20,861 nt of DNA. It comes from a bacterium. GTDB taxonomy: Bacteria; Bacteroidota; Ignavibacteria; Kapaibacteriales; UBA961. Under the pieces are notes generated by a model that worked only from the letters and a program-made list of their open reading frames with translations, searched no databases and was not told the origin of the DNA. The stretch lies in NCBI GenBank assembly GCA_022844575.1, contig JALHLL010000025.1, forward strand, positions 1 through 20,861, in the 5' to 3' direction. A program made the position numbers and the translations under genes. How positions within the stretch are numbered: position 1 is the stretch's first letter; the number at the start of each line of letters is the position of its first letter. Positions 1-8,144 of the stretch are shown here, piece after piece.

Positions 1-353
1 ATACCAGAGATGACAACAATATTAGAATCTTTTGTTAATAAGGAACTAAAATGAGCACGCGGATAATTCATATCCGCAGCGGGTATTATACGGTTACCGG
101 TCATATCTATAATTTCACATATCGAAACTACATTATCCACTCTATCATTAGCGATTGCGTGAAACGGCGTAGTAAGCCCGCCGCAAACCATAATCTGATC
201 GTGAAAAATAGGTTGTATGCTGAAACCATAACGCGGGGATTTCAGATTCCCGAAGTTTCGCCACTTTAAGGTATTAAATTCTTCTGCGGCAGATATGTAT
301 TCATACTTTAAAATACATATCAATATAGTAATAAGCGCGGGCAGTATTTTCAT
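1..353 (-). CDS. Secreted kelch-repeat (beta-propeller) protein, 3' end outside window
   Basis: This minus-strand reading frame begins with ATG at 353 and stays open to the window edge (117 codons), so the C-terminus is missing. Residues 1-22 look like a signal peptide (MKILPALITILICIL). The visible part carries kelch/galactose-oxidase-type repeats. The first has PRYGFS near residue 40, a hydrophobic strand ending in a Gly-Gly pair at 58-59, and then an EIIDMTGN strand. A second copy starts at YPRAHFSS (97-104), followed by NIVVISG. In the kelch family such repeats form blades of a secreted or surface beta-propeller, often for protein or glycan binding; the ligand here is unknown. An AGAGG sequence about six bases before the ATG supports this start. 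It follows asnB by 32 bp and is probably co-transcribed with it. Confidence 0.72.
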   Translation of the reverse strand, partial: MKILPALITILICILKYEYISAAEEFNTLKWRNFGNLKSPRYGFSIQPIFHDQIMVCGGLTTPFHAIANDRVDNVVSICEIIDMTGNRIIPAADMNYPRAHFSSLLTKDSNIVVISG

Positions 354-385
354 AAGTACCTCTAAAATTCATATGAGTTTACTTA

Positions 386-2305
386 TTAATTAATAAATCT
401 TTTATACCATAGAGCAAGATTCATTAAAGAATATATTGATTTACCATAATTTTTAGTCCCTGCTTTGTGCTGCTCCATCATTCTCTTTACCATCCCCGAA
501 TCGAGAATAGAATTTTTTACTAATGGAGAATCCATAATAATCGAATGTACCGCTTTATGCCATGGGTCACGTAACCATTCCGCCATCGGAGCGGCAAAAC
601 CCTGTTTTTTTCTATAAATAATTTCATTCGGAAGAATAGGTTCAACCGCCTTTTTTAATAAATGTTTTGTAATATCAAAATTCGGCAGTTTTTTATTCGG
701 TGGAATGGTCATAGTAAATTCAACAAGCCGCGAATCCAGGAACGGAACACGAGCTTCCAAACTATGAGCCATCGTCATTTTATCAACGCGCATAAGCAAT
801 AATTCGGGTAAACGATGCGACAGTTCATAAAAAGCCATTCGCTGAATATAGTCATTAGGGTTCTTTTGTTTGGATACAGCATCATTATGCAGTCTCTTTA
901 CCATCGAATTGACTTCATTACCAAAACCTTTTATCTTATCACCAAGTATGTGGGAAAGAATTGTCGGCGGCATATCAACAGCTCCACCCCAATATAATTC
1001 ATCACCTTCCGTACCGCGCCGTATATAATCAAGTGCAAGAAATTGCCCCCTTTTCGATAGAATCGGTTTTGCCAATGAATATATACTTGAACGCAAGAAT
1101 TGAGGCATAGCAGTAAAATAGTGCCAATAACTCCTAAAGAACTTGTATTCACGCACCATCCAAGGGTAACCCACAAATTGTTCATCACTACCCTCACCTA
1201 CCTGTATTACCGTTGTTCCGGCTTCACGTGTCAACTTACTTAAAAAATAAAGCGGAATGCAAACGGGATCGCCATTCGGTTCATCTTCGTGCCAAACCAA
1301 ATCCTCAAGCACAGGCAAAGCATCATTATGGTCTATCAGTATTTCATGATGATTGGTTTTGAATATGGATGCCACCTTACGAGCATATTCCATTTCATTG
1401 TATTTCTCTAATTCCTTAAATCCAACCGAAAATGTGTCAATAGGGCGATCCATCAATTCAGCCATTAAAGCAACATTCGTACTCGAATCAACCCCTCCGC
1501 TTAAAAATACCCCGAACGGTACGTCACTCATCATTCTATCTTTAACCGCTTGCCGCAACAGACGCATAATTTCGTCTATTATCTCCGGCTCCGACATTGT
1601 GGTATATTCCGTGCCGGCTTGCAGTGGCGACCAATATCTGTGTATGCTTAATGTGCCATCCGATCGCAGTCTTAAATAATGCCCTGCGGGCAATTTATGT
1701 ATTCCCTCAAATAAAGTGGAACGTTCGCTTGTCATGGAGAATGCCAAATAATTGGTCATTTCACCATAGTTCATTTCCCTCGATATAGCCGGATGTTCCA
1801 ATATGGATTTGATTTCCGACCCGAAGATAAATCTACCGTCTTGGTATGTATAATAAAGCGGTTTTACGCCTATTCTATCACGCGCACAAAACAATTCGTT
1901 CTTTTCACTATCCCAAATTGCCAAATCCCACATCCCTATCATCGTATGCAGAAAATCCACCCCGTACTCTTTATATCCGTACAGAATCGTCTCCGTATCT
2001 GTACGTGAACGATAGTTATACCCTTTGCTTTCCAAGTCAGGTCTTAATCGTGCATGATTATATACTTCGCCATTAAAAACAATCGTATATCTCCCATCCG
2101 GTGTTATCATCGGTTGATGTCCGGCGGGTGATAAGTCTATAATAGATAATCGCCGAAAACAAAGCCCACACTTTCTATTATCAGACATCCATTGCCCCTC
2201 ATCATCAGGACCCCGATGTTGAATAATATCACTCATTTTTTTGAGTAATGTTTCCGAAACGCTTGTCTGTGTATTTAAATCAACTATACCAGCTATGCCG
2301 CACAT
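386..2305 (-). CDS. asnB: Asparagine synthetase (glutamine-hydrolysing)/AsnB-type amidotransferase
   Basis: The 639-residue protein has the full AsnB layout. The N-terminal class II glutaminase domain starts MCGIAGIVD with Cys2 as the nucleophile, which fixes the ATG start because the Cys must follow the removed Met. Arg51, the FNGE motif at 77-80 and Asp103 fit the glutamine pocket. The synthetase domain has the PP-loop SGGVDSS at 269-275. Family members use ATP and glutamine to amidate aspartate; long AsnB paralogues also amidate sugars or peptides in surface polysaccharide loci. The second nucleotide-binding motif reads GEGSDEQFVGY instead of the commoner GEGADELFGGY, so a specialised paralogue is possible. 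The kelch gene follows 32 bp downstream. No clear Shine-Dalgarno precedes the start. Confidence 0.93.
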   Translation of the reverse strand: MCGIAGIVDLNTQTSVSETLLKKMSDIIQHRGPDDEGQWMSDNRKCGLCFRRLSIIDLSPAGHQPMITPDGRYTIVFNGEVYNHARLRPDLESKGYNYRSRTDTETILYGYKEYGVDFLHTMIGMWDLAIWDSEKNELFCARDRIGVKPLYYTYQDGRFIFGSEIKSILEHPAISREMNYGEMTNYLAFSMTSERSTLFEGIHKLPAGHYLRLRSDGTLSIHRYWSPLQAGTEYTTMSEPEIIDEIMRLLRQAVKDRMMSDVPFGVFLSGGVDSSTNVALMAELMDRPIDTFSVGFKELEKYNEMEYARKVASIFKTNHHEILIDHNDALPVLEDLVWHEDEPNGDPVCIPLYFLSKLTREAGTTVIQVGEGSDEQFVGYPWMVREYKFFRSYWHYFTAMPQFLRSSIYSLAKPILSKRGQFLALDYIRRGTEGDELYWGGAVDMPPTILSHILGDKIKGFGNEVNSMVKRLHNDAVSKQKNPNDYIQRMAFYELSHRLPELLLMRVDKMTMAHSLEARVPFLDSRLVEFTMTIPPNKKLPNFDITKHLLKKAVEPILPNEIIYRKKQGFAAPMAEWLRDPWHKAVHSIIMDSPLVKNSILDSGMVKRMMEQHKAGTKNYGKSIYSLMNLALWYKRFIN

Positions 2306-2341
2306 GAAGTAATAAAGTAGTGAATAAGTTTTTGTTTAAGC

Positions 2342-3169
2342 TCAGTATTCATACTTGACATCCCTTATATCAAATTCTCCATACTGAAAATCCCCTTCAG
2401 GAAGTGCCCATATAAACTGCAAATTCATCGGAATTTTTATCCCGTTAATTTCAGTGTAATTTTCGCACTTCATAATAAAACGTGACTTTTCGAAATGATT
2501 CTTAAAATCCCTGAACTTGTCATATGTTTCCATATGAGAAATCAAGCCGTTCTCATCGAAAAAGGCAATAACGGAAACAGTTATTCCATGATTTCTCAAA
2601 GTCATACGTGCCGATTTTGCATCAATGGGCGACCAGTGAACACCGTTGATTGGTAACAATGAAGTCGGGAACCATATTGATTCCATAAGATAACGCACCA
2701 ATAAGCTAACCGAAGTTTCCTGACCCGATGATTTGAGTAAGGTAATGCTATCAAAAAATTTAAGAAAACTTTCTCCCTGACCGTTCAAATATGTAAGGTG
2801 AGCCGTCTTTTTACTGAACTTTCCTTTCCACACAAAACCGGGTTCATCTCCTGCATAATGTGCGGTTCCTTTTACGGGATACCAATCATCATCCGGTCTT
2901 TGACGAAACTGCCCCACATGTCTTATATGTGCAAAGCGTATATTTCGCTGAGTTTCGGGAAGAATTATGGAGAAAAAGTTTTTAACCGGAGGCGGCAAAG
3001 CACTATAATCATGTCTGCCGATTGTGTTAACGGTATGATGTGCGCGTTCTTTTTTTCGTATCCGTACAAAAGCCCTTCTAATACGGATATTGGTTGCCGC
3101 AACCGCACCAATCATAAGCAGGAATAAAACTCCCAGAAAACCGCCGAAGAATGTGTAAATGAATTGCAT
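2342..3169 (-). CDS. DUF6544/DUF6920-like membrane-anchored protein
   Basis: This 275-residue protein has one N-terminal membrane segment (about residues 5-27) followed by a basic stretch, with the rest soluble. The body has a pattern I associate with the DUF6544/DUF6920 family: RHVGQFRQ near 83, a W-P pair, PGFVWKG, LVRYLMESIWFPTSLLP, VHWSPID, and a C-terminal IWALPEGDFQYGEFDI segment. That family is widespread in bacteria and has no established function; its fold may resemble lipid- or lipoprotein-binding beta-sheet proteins (inference). It lies between the cytochrome b gene (50 bp upstream) and asnB (36 bp downstream), consistent with one transcript. No Shine-Dalgarno is visible before the ATG. 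Family assignment is by eye. Confidence 0.7.
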   Translation of the reverse strand: MQFIYTFFGGFLGVLFLLMIGAVAATNIRIRRAFVRIRKKERAHHTVNTIGRHDYSALPPPVKNFFSIILPETQRNIRFAHIRHVGQFRQRPDDDWYPVKGTAHYAGDEPGFVWKGKFSKKTAHLTYLNGQGESFLKFFDSITLLKSSGQETSVSLLVRYLMESIWFPTSLLPINGVHWSPIDAKSARMTLRNHGITVSVIAFFDENGLISHMETYDKFRDFKNHFEKSRFIMKCENYTEINGIKIPMNLQFIWALPEGDFQYGEFDIRDVKYEY

Positions 3170-3219
3170 ACGAAAACAGTATTATCGTTCAAGAACATAA
3201 CCACACGAATAATACGGAT

Positions 3220-4446
3220 TTATTGTGTAAACCCGCGCACTCCGAGCCACACAAAGATAAGAATTGTAACTATTGTTCCTATGTAAAGCATAATAACCGA
3301 CTTTGTGCGGAAGAGGATTGGGGTAAGAAAAAGCATACATATAAACACTATCATTACAATCGTAAAAGCATCCGTCGGTATAATGTTCATCAACTCATAA
3401 AAGGGTAAAAAGTACCATGAAGGTTTGCTATCGTTCAAAGCAATATTGGGTAATAATGTATCGGCTGGTATCAACGAACCGCCGCTTTGAATCGGATTGA
3501 ACAGCAAAGCCGACAGCATACAAATCAGCATAACTGAGCTGAACGTTAGTTTCCAGATATTCCCTGAAAATAAGTGTTTCTGCTCGACGGATAATCTTTT
3601 TATAAGGGCTGAAATACCTATCCATACGCTTATCATCATGATAGGTAATACTATCGCATGGATTGTAAATATGCGCGGAATCGTTCGTTCCGATATGGCA
3701 TTCCCATTCAATATAAATTGAGCAATGTATTCACCTATAATCGGTAGATGCCTCAAAACACCTGTAACAACTTGCGCGGAGACAACCGATAAAATTGACC
3801 ATGGTAATACTGAGCCGCTCCATGCTGCAACACCCGCACATAATGAAAGTACAATAAGCATAACCCATAATAGTTCAAAAGGTGCACGCCATGAACGTAA
3901 AAGAAGTATCGTAACAATACTTGTCATTAAGCAGAGCATGAATAAGTGTACAGACCAAATATGCACTCTTCGCATCCATGTTCCCGAAGCATTCTTGCTC
4001 ATAATACTGTTTTCAACGGAGGATGAAGCGGCACTGATTATGATAGGAATACCGCTTTCAGAACGTACAATATCAAATGAATTCTTAAGCAAGGAATCCT
4101 CAAAAATCGGCTTTCTTGTTTTGGCATCGCTAAGCGGAATATGAATAACTTCATTAGCCAAAGCTATCGTATCGCCGAATGTACTGCGAACGGTTTTTTT
4201 TGCATAACCGAGCGTCTGATACTTTCCATTATTATCGATTATCGGTCGTGCCGATGGCTCATACAGAAGCGATAAAGCAATACCTGAAAACATTGTTACG
4301 AAACACGCAGCCGCTGTGCAGCGCAATAATTGCACCCATAACAAATCGCTTTTTCTCCATTCGGTACCGGCATAATGCACCATACCCAACCGTGTATGTA
4401 GCCACAGTTTTTTTTCTTTAAGATACAGTACAAGAGGTGATGGCAT
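3220..4446 (-). CDS. Divergent cytochrome b (bc1/b6f type), apparently single-heme
   Basis: The 408-residue membrane protein aligns by eye with fused cytochrome b/b6-subunit IV. Helix A spans about 37-62, helix B starts RRVHIWSVH at 159-167, helix C ends SGSVLPW at 210-216, helix D contains TIHAIVLP at 261-268, and a Qo-type PSWYFLPFYEL follows at 342-352, with about three C-terminal helices. His162 and His263 match one heme ligand pair (bL/bp). The second pair, expected 14-15 residues further on, is missing (Ser176 and Gly277/Ile278). The helix A-B loop, about 95 residues on the presumed periplasmic side, is far longer than usual. No Rieske gene is adjacent. The upstream neighbour is a histidine kinase. 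It could be a specialised monoheme quinol protein or a non-redox relic; membership of the cytochrome b family is fairly sure. Confidence 0.82.
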   Translation of the reverse strand: MPSPLVLYLKEKKLWLHTRLGMVHYAGTEWRKSDLLWVQLLRCTAAACFVTMFSGIALSLLYEPSARPIIDNNGKYQTLGYAKKTVRSTFGDTIALANEVIHIPLSDAKTRKPIFEDSLLKNSFDIVRSESGIPIIISAASSSVENSIMSKNASGTWMRRVHIWSVHLFMLCLMTSIVTILLLRSWRAPFELLWVMLIVLSLCAGVAAWSGSVLPWSILSVVSAQVVTGVLRHLPIIGEYIAQFILNGNAISERTIPRIFTIHAIVLPIMMISVWIGISALIKRLSVEQKHLFSGNIWKLTFSSVMLICMLSALLFNPIQSGGSLIPADTLLPNIALNDSKPSWYFLPFYELMNIIPTDAFTIVMIVFICMLFLTPILFRTKSVIMLYIGTIVTILIFVWLGVRGFTQ

Positions 4447-4540
4447 TGATATTTACCCGAACTTGAGTAGAGTAAAAAACATGTAATTATAAATGTAATT
4501 CCGGTTACTATTAACGGAATATTCACTATAGATACAAGTG

Positions 4541-5788
4541 TTATGTTGTAATTTTTGTTGGTAATTCTATATAGAATGTTGTTCCTTTGCCCGGAGCGGA
4601 ATCTTTCACATAAATTTTGCCTTCATGATATTCTTCAATAATTCGTTTAGAAAGAGATAAACCTAATCCCCAGCCGCGTTTTTTAGTTGTAAAACCTGGA
4701 TCGAATATCTGACGGCGAACTTGTTTTGTCATTCCTTTGCCATTATCCGTTACTATTATAAATACTTTTCCACGTGTCGAGATTCTCGTATTTATGTCTA
4801 TTTCGCCATTTTTCACTTCTATTGCTTGTACCGCATTCTTTAATAAATTCTCAATTACCCATTCGAACAATTCTTTATTTACCGATACTGTTATACCTTG
4901 CTTCAAATCGCGTTTTAAAGTAATTTTTTTGCCAAGATGTGGCACTCTTCGTTCAAAATACGAGCATACATTTTCAATGATAATACTTATATCTTCATTA
5001 CTTTTTTCGGGGTCATTACCAATTTTTGAAAAACGATTTGCAATAGTATTCAGTCTTGTTACATCGTCTTCCATTTCCGAAAGCGTTTCCTCAACAGACT
5101 GCGGGTCATGACTGTTCAGACGCATTATTTCTATCCATGCCAAAATACTGGAAAGCGGGGTACCGAGTTGATGAGCCGCCTCCTTAGCCATTCCTACCCA
5201 AATATTCGATTCTTCATTTCTACGTACATAACTGAATGCTACATAGCCGATGAGAACAAATGCCCCTACAATTATTATTTCCACATAAGGTAATAATTGC
5301 AGTTTGCGAATAAGTGCGGAATTCGTGTAGAAAATTCTTTGTATTACCACACCATTATTATCTCTTATATCAATCGGTTTATATGTTTGCCCCATTTCAT
5401 ATACCAATTCACGCATCCTTTTCATCTGCTTTTCGGGCGGCAATGTACTGTCTATATCCACATTAAGCGAATACTCTTGTAAAGGTAGATTCGGTTGATT
5501 TTTTTCATCGGTAAGAATAAGCGGAAACGATATTGTAGGTGTGACCGAGTAAACAAGAAAAACAAAATTTTCGGGGTCGCTATTCGGCTTTTTTATATAA
5601 TAATCATATATACCCGCATAAAATTGTACGGTGTTTAACTCACGCTCTATAAGCTCTTTTACGAGCATATTGGTATAGAGCAAAACACCGGAAATCATAG
5701 CAAATGCAAAGGTGGCAAGTAATGCTTTTAATCGCCATTTCCCTAATATGCGCTGTATAAAACCGGGTTGATGAAGTCGGTGAGCCAT
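4541..5788 (-). CDS. Orphan membrane sensor histidine kinase
   Basis: Two membrane segments (about 20-39 and 168-187) enclose an extracytoplasmic sensor region of roughly 128 residues with no domain I recognise. The kinase core follows directly: H-box EAAHQLGTPLSS with phospho-accepting His206, N-box ENLLKNAVQAIE (about 313-324), G1 DNGKGM (348-353), F-box FDPGFTT and G2 GWGLGLSLS. All catalytic motifs are intact, so it should autophosphorylate. The AHQLGTPLSS form is common in Bacteroidota kinases. I chose the ATG at 5788 (415 residues); a TTG at 5794 in the same frame would add two residues. No response regulator is in the window. It starts 16 bp after the epimerase stop, and cytochrome b follows 94 bp downstream, so it may sense envelope or redox state (inference). 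Confidence 0.9.
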   Translation of the reverse strand: MAHRLHQPGFIQRILGKWRLKALLATFAFAMISGVLLYTNMLVKELIERELNTVQFYAGIYDYYIKKPNSDPENFVFLVYSVTPTISFPLILTDEKNQPNLPLQEYSLNVDIDSTLPPEKQMKRMRELVYEMGQTYKPIDIRDNNGVVIQRIFYTNSALIRKLQLLPYVEIIIVGAFVLIGYVAFSYVRRNEESNIWVGMAKEAAHQLGTPLSSILAWIEIMRLNSHDPQSVEETLSEMEDDVTRLNTIANRFSKIGNDPEKSNEDISIIIENVCSYFERRVPHLGKKITLKRDLKQGITVSVNKELFEWVIENLLKNAVQAIEVKNGEIDINTRISTRGKVFIIVTDNGKGMTKQVRRQIFDPGFTTKKRGWGLGLSLSKRIIEEYHEGKIYVKDSAPGKGTTFYIELPTKITT

Positions 5789-5804
5789 CGGCAAATAGTA
5801 TTTA

Positions 5805-6725
5805 TCAGGATTGCGACTTGAAAAACTCTACAGTTTTTTTCAAACCTTCACGAAAATCAACAGTCGGAACCCAGCCCGTTTCCTTATTTATTTTTTTATA
5901 GCTTATTACGCTGCGTCTTTGTTCGCCGGCTTTTGCCTCGCCATATTTTTCTGCACACTTTCCGTCTATTATTTCGTTCAAATTTCTAAAAATAGTAGCA
6001 ACATCACTTTCTATTTCCGTACCCACATTATATGCTCCTGTCATCGTATCTTTCAAGGCTAAAATATTAGCAATAACAACATCACCTACATATACATAAT
6101 CGCGTGTTTGTAAACCATCGCCATTAATTATCGGTTGTTCGCCCGCTAAAAGTTTTTTTGCGAATATTGCCACAACTCCCGCTTCACCATGCGGATTTTG
6201 ACGAGGACCGTAAATATTTGCATAACGCAGTATTGCCGAAGGAATCCGATGTTCTTGGGCATAATAATATAAATAATGCTCATTCGCAAGTTTGGAAACA
6301 CCATATGGTGAAAGCGGATTTTTCGGATGTTCCTCATTCGCGGGAAACTCCTGCTGTTCGCCATAGACAGTACCGCCTGAAGATGCAAATATTATTTTTT
6401 TCACACCATGTTTTTTAGCTGCTTCATAAAGGTTCAAACCACCCAAAATATTTGTTGTCGCATCGTATTTCGGATTATTGACGGAAACACGCACATCCAT
6501 TTGTGCAGCATGGTGATTTAATACATCAAATTGTTTTTGCTCAAACAATCGTTCTATTTCCGATGATGTAATATCCATCCTTATTATTTCTGCTTTCGGA
6601 TTACAATTTTCTTCACGCCCCGAAGAAAAATTATCTACTATAGTTACATCATGTCCTAGTTCTATATAGGCATCCGCAATATGCGACCCGATAAATCCCG
6701 CTCCGCCTGTTACTAAAATCTTCAT
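5805..6725 (-). CDS. NAD-dependent UDP-hexose 4-epimerase (GalE-like SDR)
   Basis: This 306-residue extended short-chain dehydrogenase/reductase begins with the NAD-binding GGAGFIGS motif (7-14), and Asp31-Asn32 ends beta-strand 2. The catalytic set is visible: Ser115/Ser116 in FASSGGTVYG, Tyr141 and Lys145 in YGVSK. HAAQMDVRVSV (72-82) is typical of UDP-glucose/UDP-GlcNAc 4-epimerases. The substrate-domain signature RYANIYGPRQNPHGEAG and TRDYVYVGD also fit. It probably interconverts UDP-glucose/UDP-galactose or their N-acetyl forms for surface polysaccharide; the exact substrate cannot be read from sequence. It follows purD by 59 bp and precedes the kinase gene by 16 bp. Length is normal for this short-form family. 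Confidence 0.88.
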   Translation of the reverse strand: MKILVTGGAGFIGSHIADAYIELGHDVTIVDNFSSGREENCNPKAEIIRMDITSSEIERLFEQKQFDVLNHHAAQMDVRVSVNNPKYDATTNILGGLNLYEAAKKHGVKKIIFASSGGTVYGEQQEFPANEEHPKNPLSPYGVSKLANEHYLYYYAQEHRIPSAILRYANIYGPRQNPHGEAGVVAIFAKKLLAGEQPIINGDGLQTRDYVYVGDVVIANILALKDTMTGAYNVGTEIESDVATIFRNLNEIIDGKCAEKYGEAKAGEQRRSVISYKKINKETGWVPTVDFREGLKKTVEFFKSQS

Positions 6726-6784
6726 TATCTTTTTTTCGTAATTATTGTGTAAAGTGATGATAAACTTTCAACTTCTATAAAGTT

Positions 6785-8071
6785 TTACGACTTATTAGCC
6801 AGCCCTTTTTTACCTATATCCGACCTATATGTTTTTCCGGTATAGTGTATATACGGAATTGCACCATATGCCATGTGTATTGCATCCTGTAAAGTATCTC
6901 CTGTACCACATACACCAAGCACTCTTCCGCCACTTGCAACAAGAGCATGGTTTTCATCATAAGAAGTTCCGGCATGAAACACTTTCGCTTTCATTGCCTT
7001 CGCTTCCTCAATACCGGTTATGAGCATTCCCTTTTTATAAGCATCCGGATAACCTTGTGCCGCCAAAACAACATTACACGCATAACCGTTTGTTGATGTT
7101 CTCATCGCACTTTTATCAATCTCTCCTCGTGCGGCACTACTTAATAATCGTACCAAATCACCTTCAAATACCGATAATACCGCTTGGGTTTCAGGATCTC
7201 CGAATCGTGCATTAAATTCAACAACCCTCGGTTCACCATGGTGAACCATCAGACCACAGAATAAACATCCCGTAAAAGGTGTTTTTTCTGCTCTCATGCC
7301 ATCTAAAAGCGGCTTGATTATTCTTTCCTTTACCTTATTCAGTATTTCGTTCGTAACAAGTGCTGCCGGAGCATAAGCCCCCATACCTCCGGTGTTTTTT
7401 CCGGTATCACCATCGCTTATACGTTTATGGTCTTGTGCGGGAGCAAGCGTTACAAAATTTGTTCCGTCGCAAATAGCAAAAACCGATGCTTCCTCACCTT
7501 CCATAAATTCCTCAATCACTACCTCCGCTCCGGCTTTACCGAAAGCACCTGCAAACATGTCAATAACAGCATGTTTTGCTTCCTGATGCGAAGTAGGAAC
7601 AATTACACCTTTTCCGGCAGCTAATCCATCGGCTTTCACAACCGGCGGCTTAGCAAATGTATCTATATATGCCAGTGCTTCTTGAACTTGCGAAGAGCTA
7701 AAATGTCTGTATTCGGCCGTTGGAATATTATATCGTTTCATCAAATCTTTGGCAAAAGCTTTCGATGATTCTATCCGAGCCGCAGCACGCGAGGGACCGA
7801 ATGTAAAAATTCCTGCTGATCGCAAGTTATCAGCCAATCCGAGTGCTAATGGTTGCTCGGGTCCAACAACAACCAAATCAATCAGTAAACGGTGGCAAAA
7901 ATGAATAATCTGGTCATGGTCGTTTATATCTATATCGGCATAGCGTGCTACTTCAAAAATCCCCGGATTTCCGGGCGCAACATATAAACCACGCATAAAT
8001 GATGACTTTGTTCGCATTGCCCATGCAAGGGCGTGTTCACGTCCGCCGGAACCGATTAGTAATATATTCAT
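6785..8071 (-). CDS. purD: Phosphoribosylamine-glycine ligase (GAR synthetase)
   Basis: PurD joins phosphoribosylamine to glycine using ATP, the second step of de novo purine synthesis, in the cytoplasm. The 428-residue protein has the usual length and domain order. The N domain starts MNILLIGSGGREHALAW. The ATP-grasp region carries VKADGLAAGKGVIV (about 146-159) and EFNARFGDPETQAV (Mg-ATP site), and the C domain ends near HYTGKTYRSDIG. An AGAGGG six bases before the ATG supports the start. It lies 73 bp after the GDYXXLXY gene and 59 bp before the epimerase, so it is likely part of the long minus-strand transcript. No other purine genes are present here. Confidence 0.97.
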   Translation of the reverse strand: MNILLIGSGGREHALAWAMRTKSSFMRGLYVAPGNPGIFEVARYADIDINDHDQIIHFCHRLLIDLVVVGPEQPLALGLADNLRSAGIFTFGPSRAAARIESSKAFAKDLMKRYNIPTAEYRHFSSSQVQEALAYIDTFAKPPVVKADGLAAGKGVIVPTSHQEAKHAVIDMFAGAFGKAGAEVVIEEFMEGEEASVFAICDGTNFVTLAPAQDHKRISDGDTGKNTGGMGAYAPAALVTNEILNKVKERIIKPLLDGMRAEKTPFTGCLFCGLMVHHGEPRVVEFNARFGDPETQAVLSVFEGDLVRLLSSAARGEIDKSAMRTSTNGYACNVVLAAQGYPDAYKKGMLITGIEEAKAMKAKVFHAGTSYDENHALVASGGRVLGVCGTGDTLQDAIHMAYGAIPYIHYTGKTYRSDIGKKGLANKS

Positions 8072-8144
8072 ACATACCCTCTTCTTTCTCTCGTTTATAA
8101 TTGAACGAATCTAAAATTACGAAAGTTCGACGAGGAAATATCGG

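Noticed and set aside
51..269. Plus-strand frame of 72 codons at the left edge
   Set aside because: It lies opposite the secreted kelch frame, which has a signal peptide, repeats and a ribosome-binding site; the plus-strand product has no recognisable feature.
3725..4144. Plus-strand frame of 139 codons inside the cytochrome b gene
   Set aside because: Antisense to a membrane protein with clear motifs; composition is that of a shadow frame.
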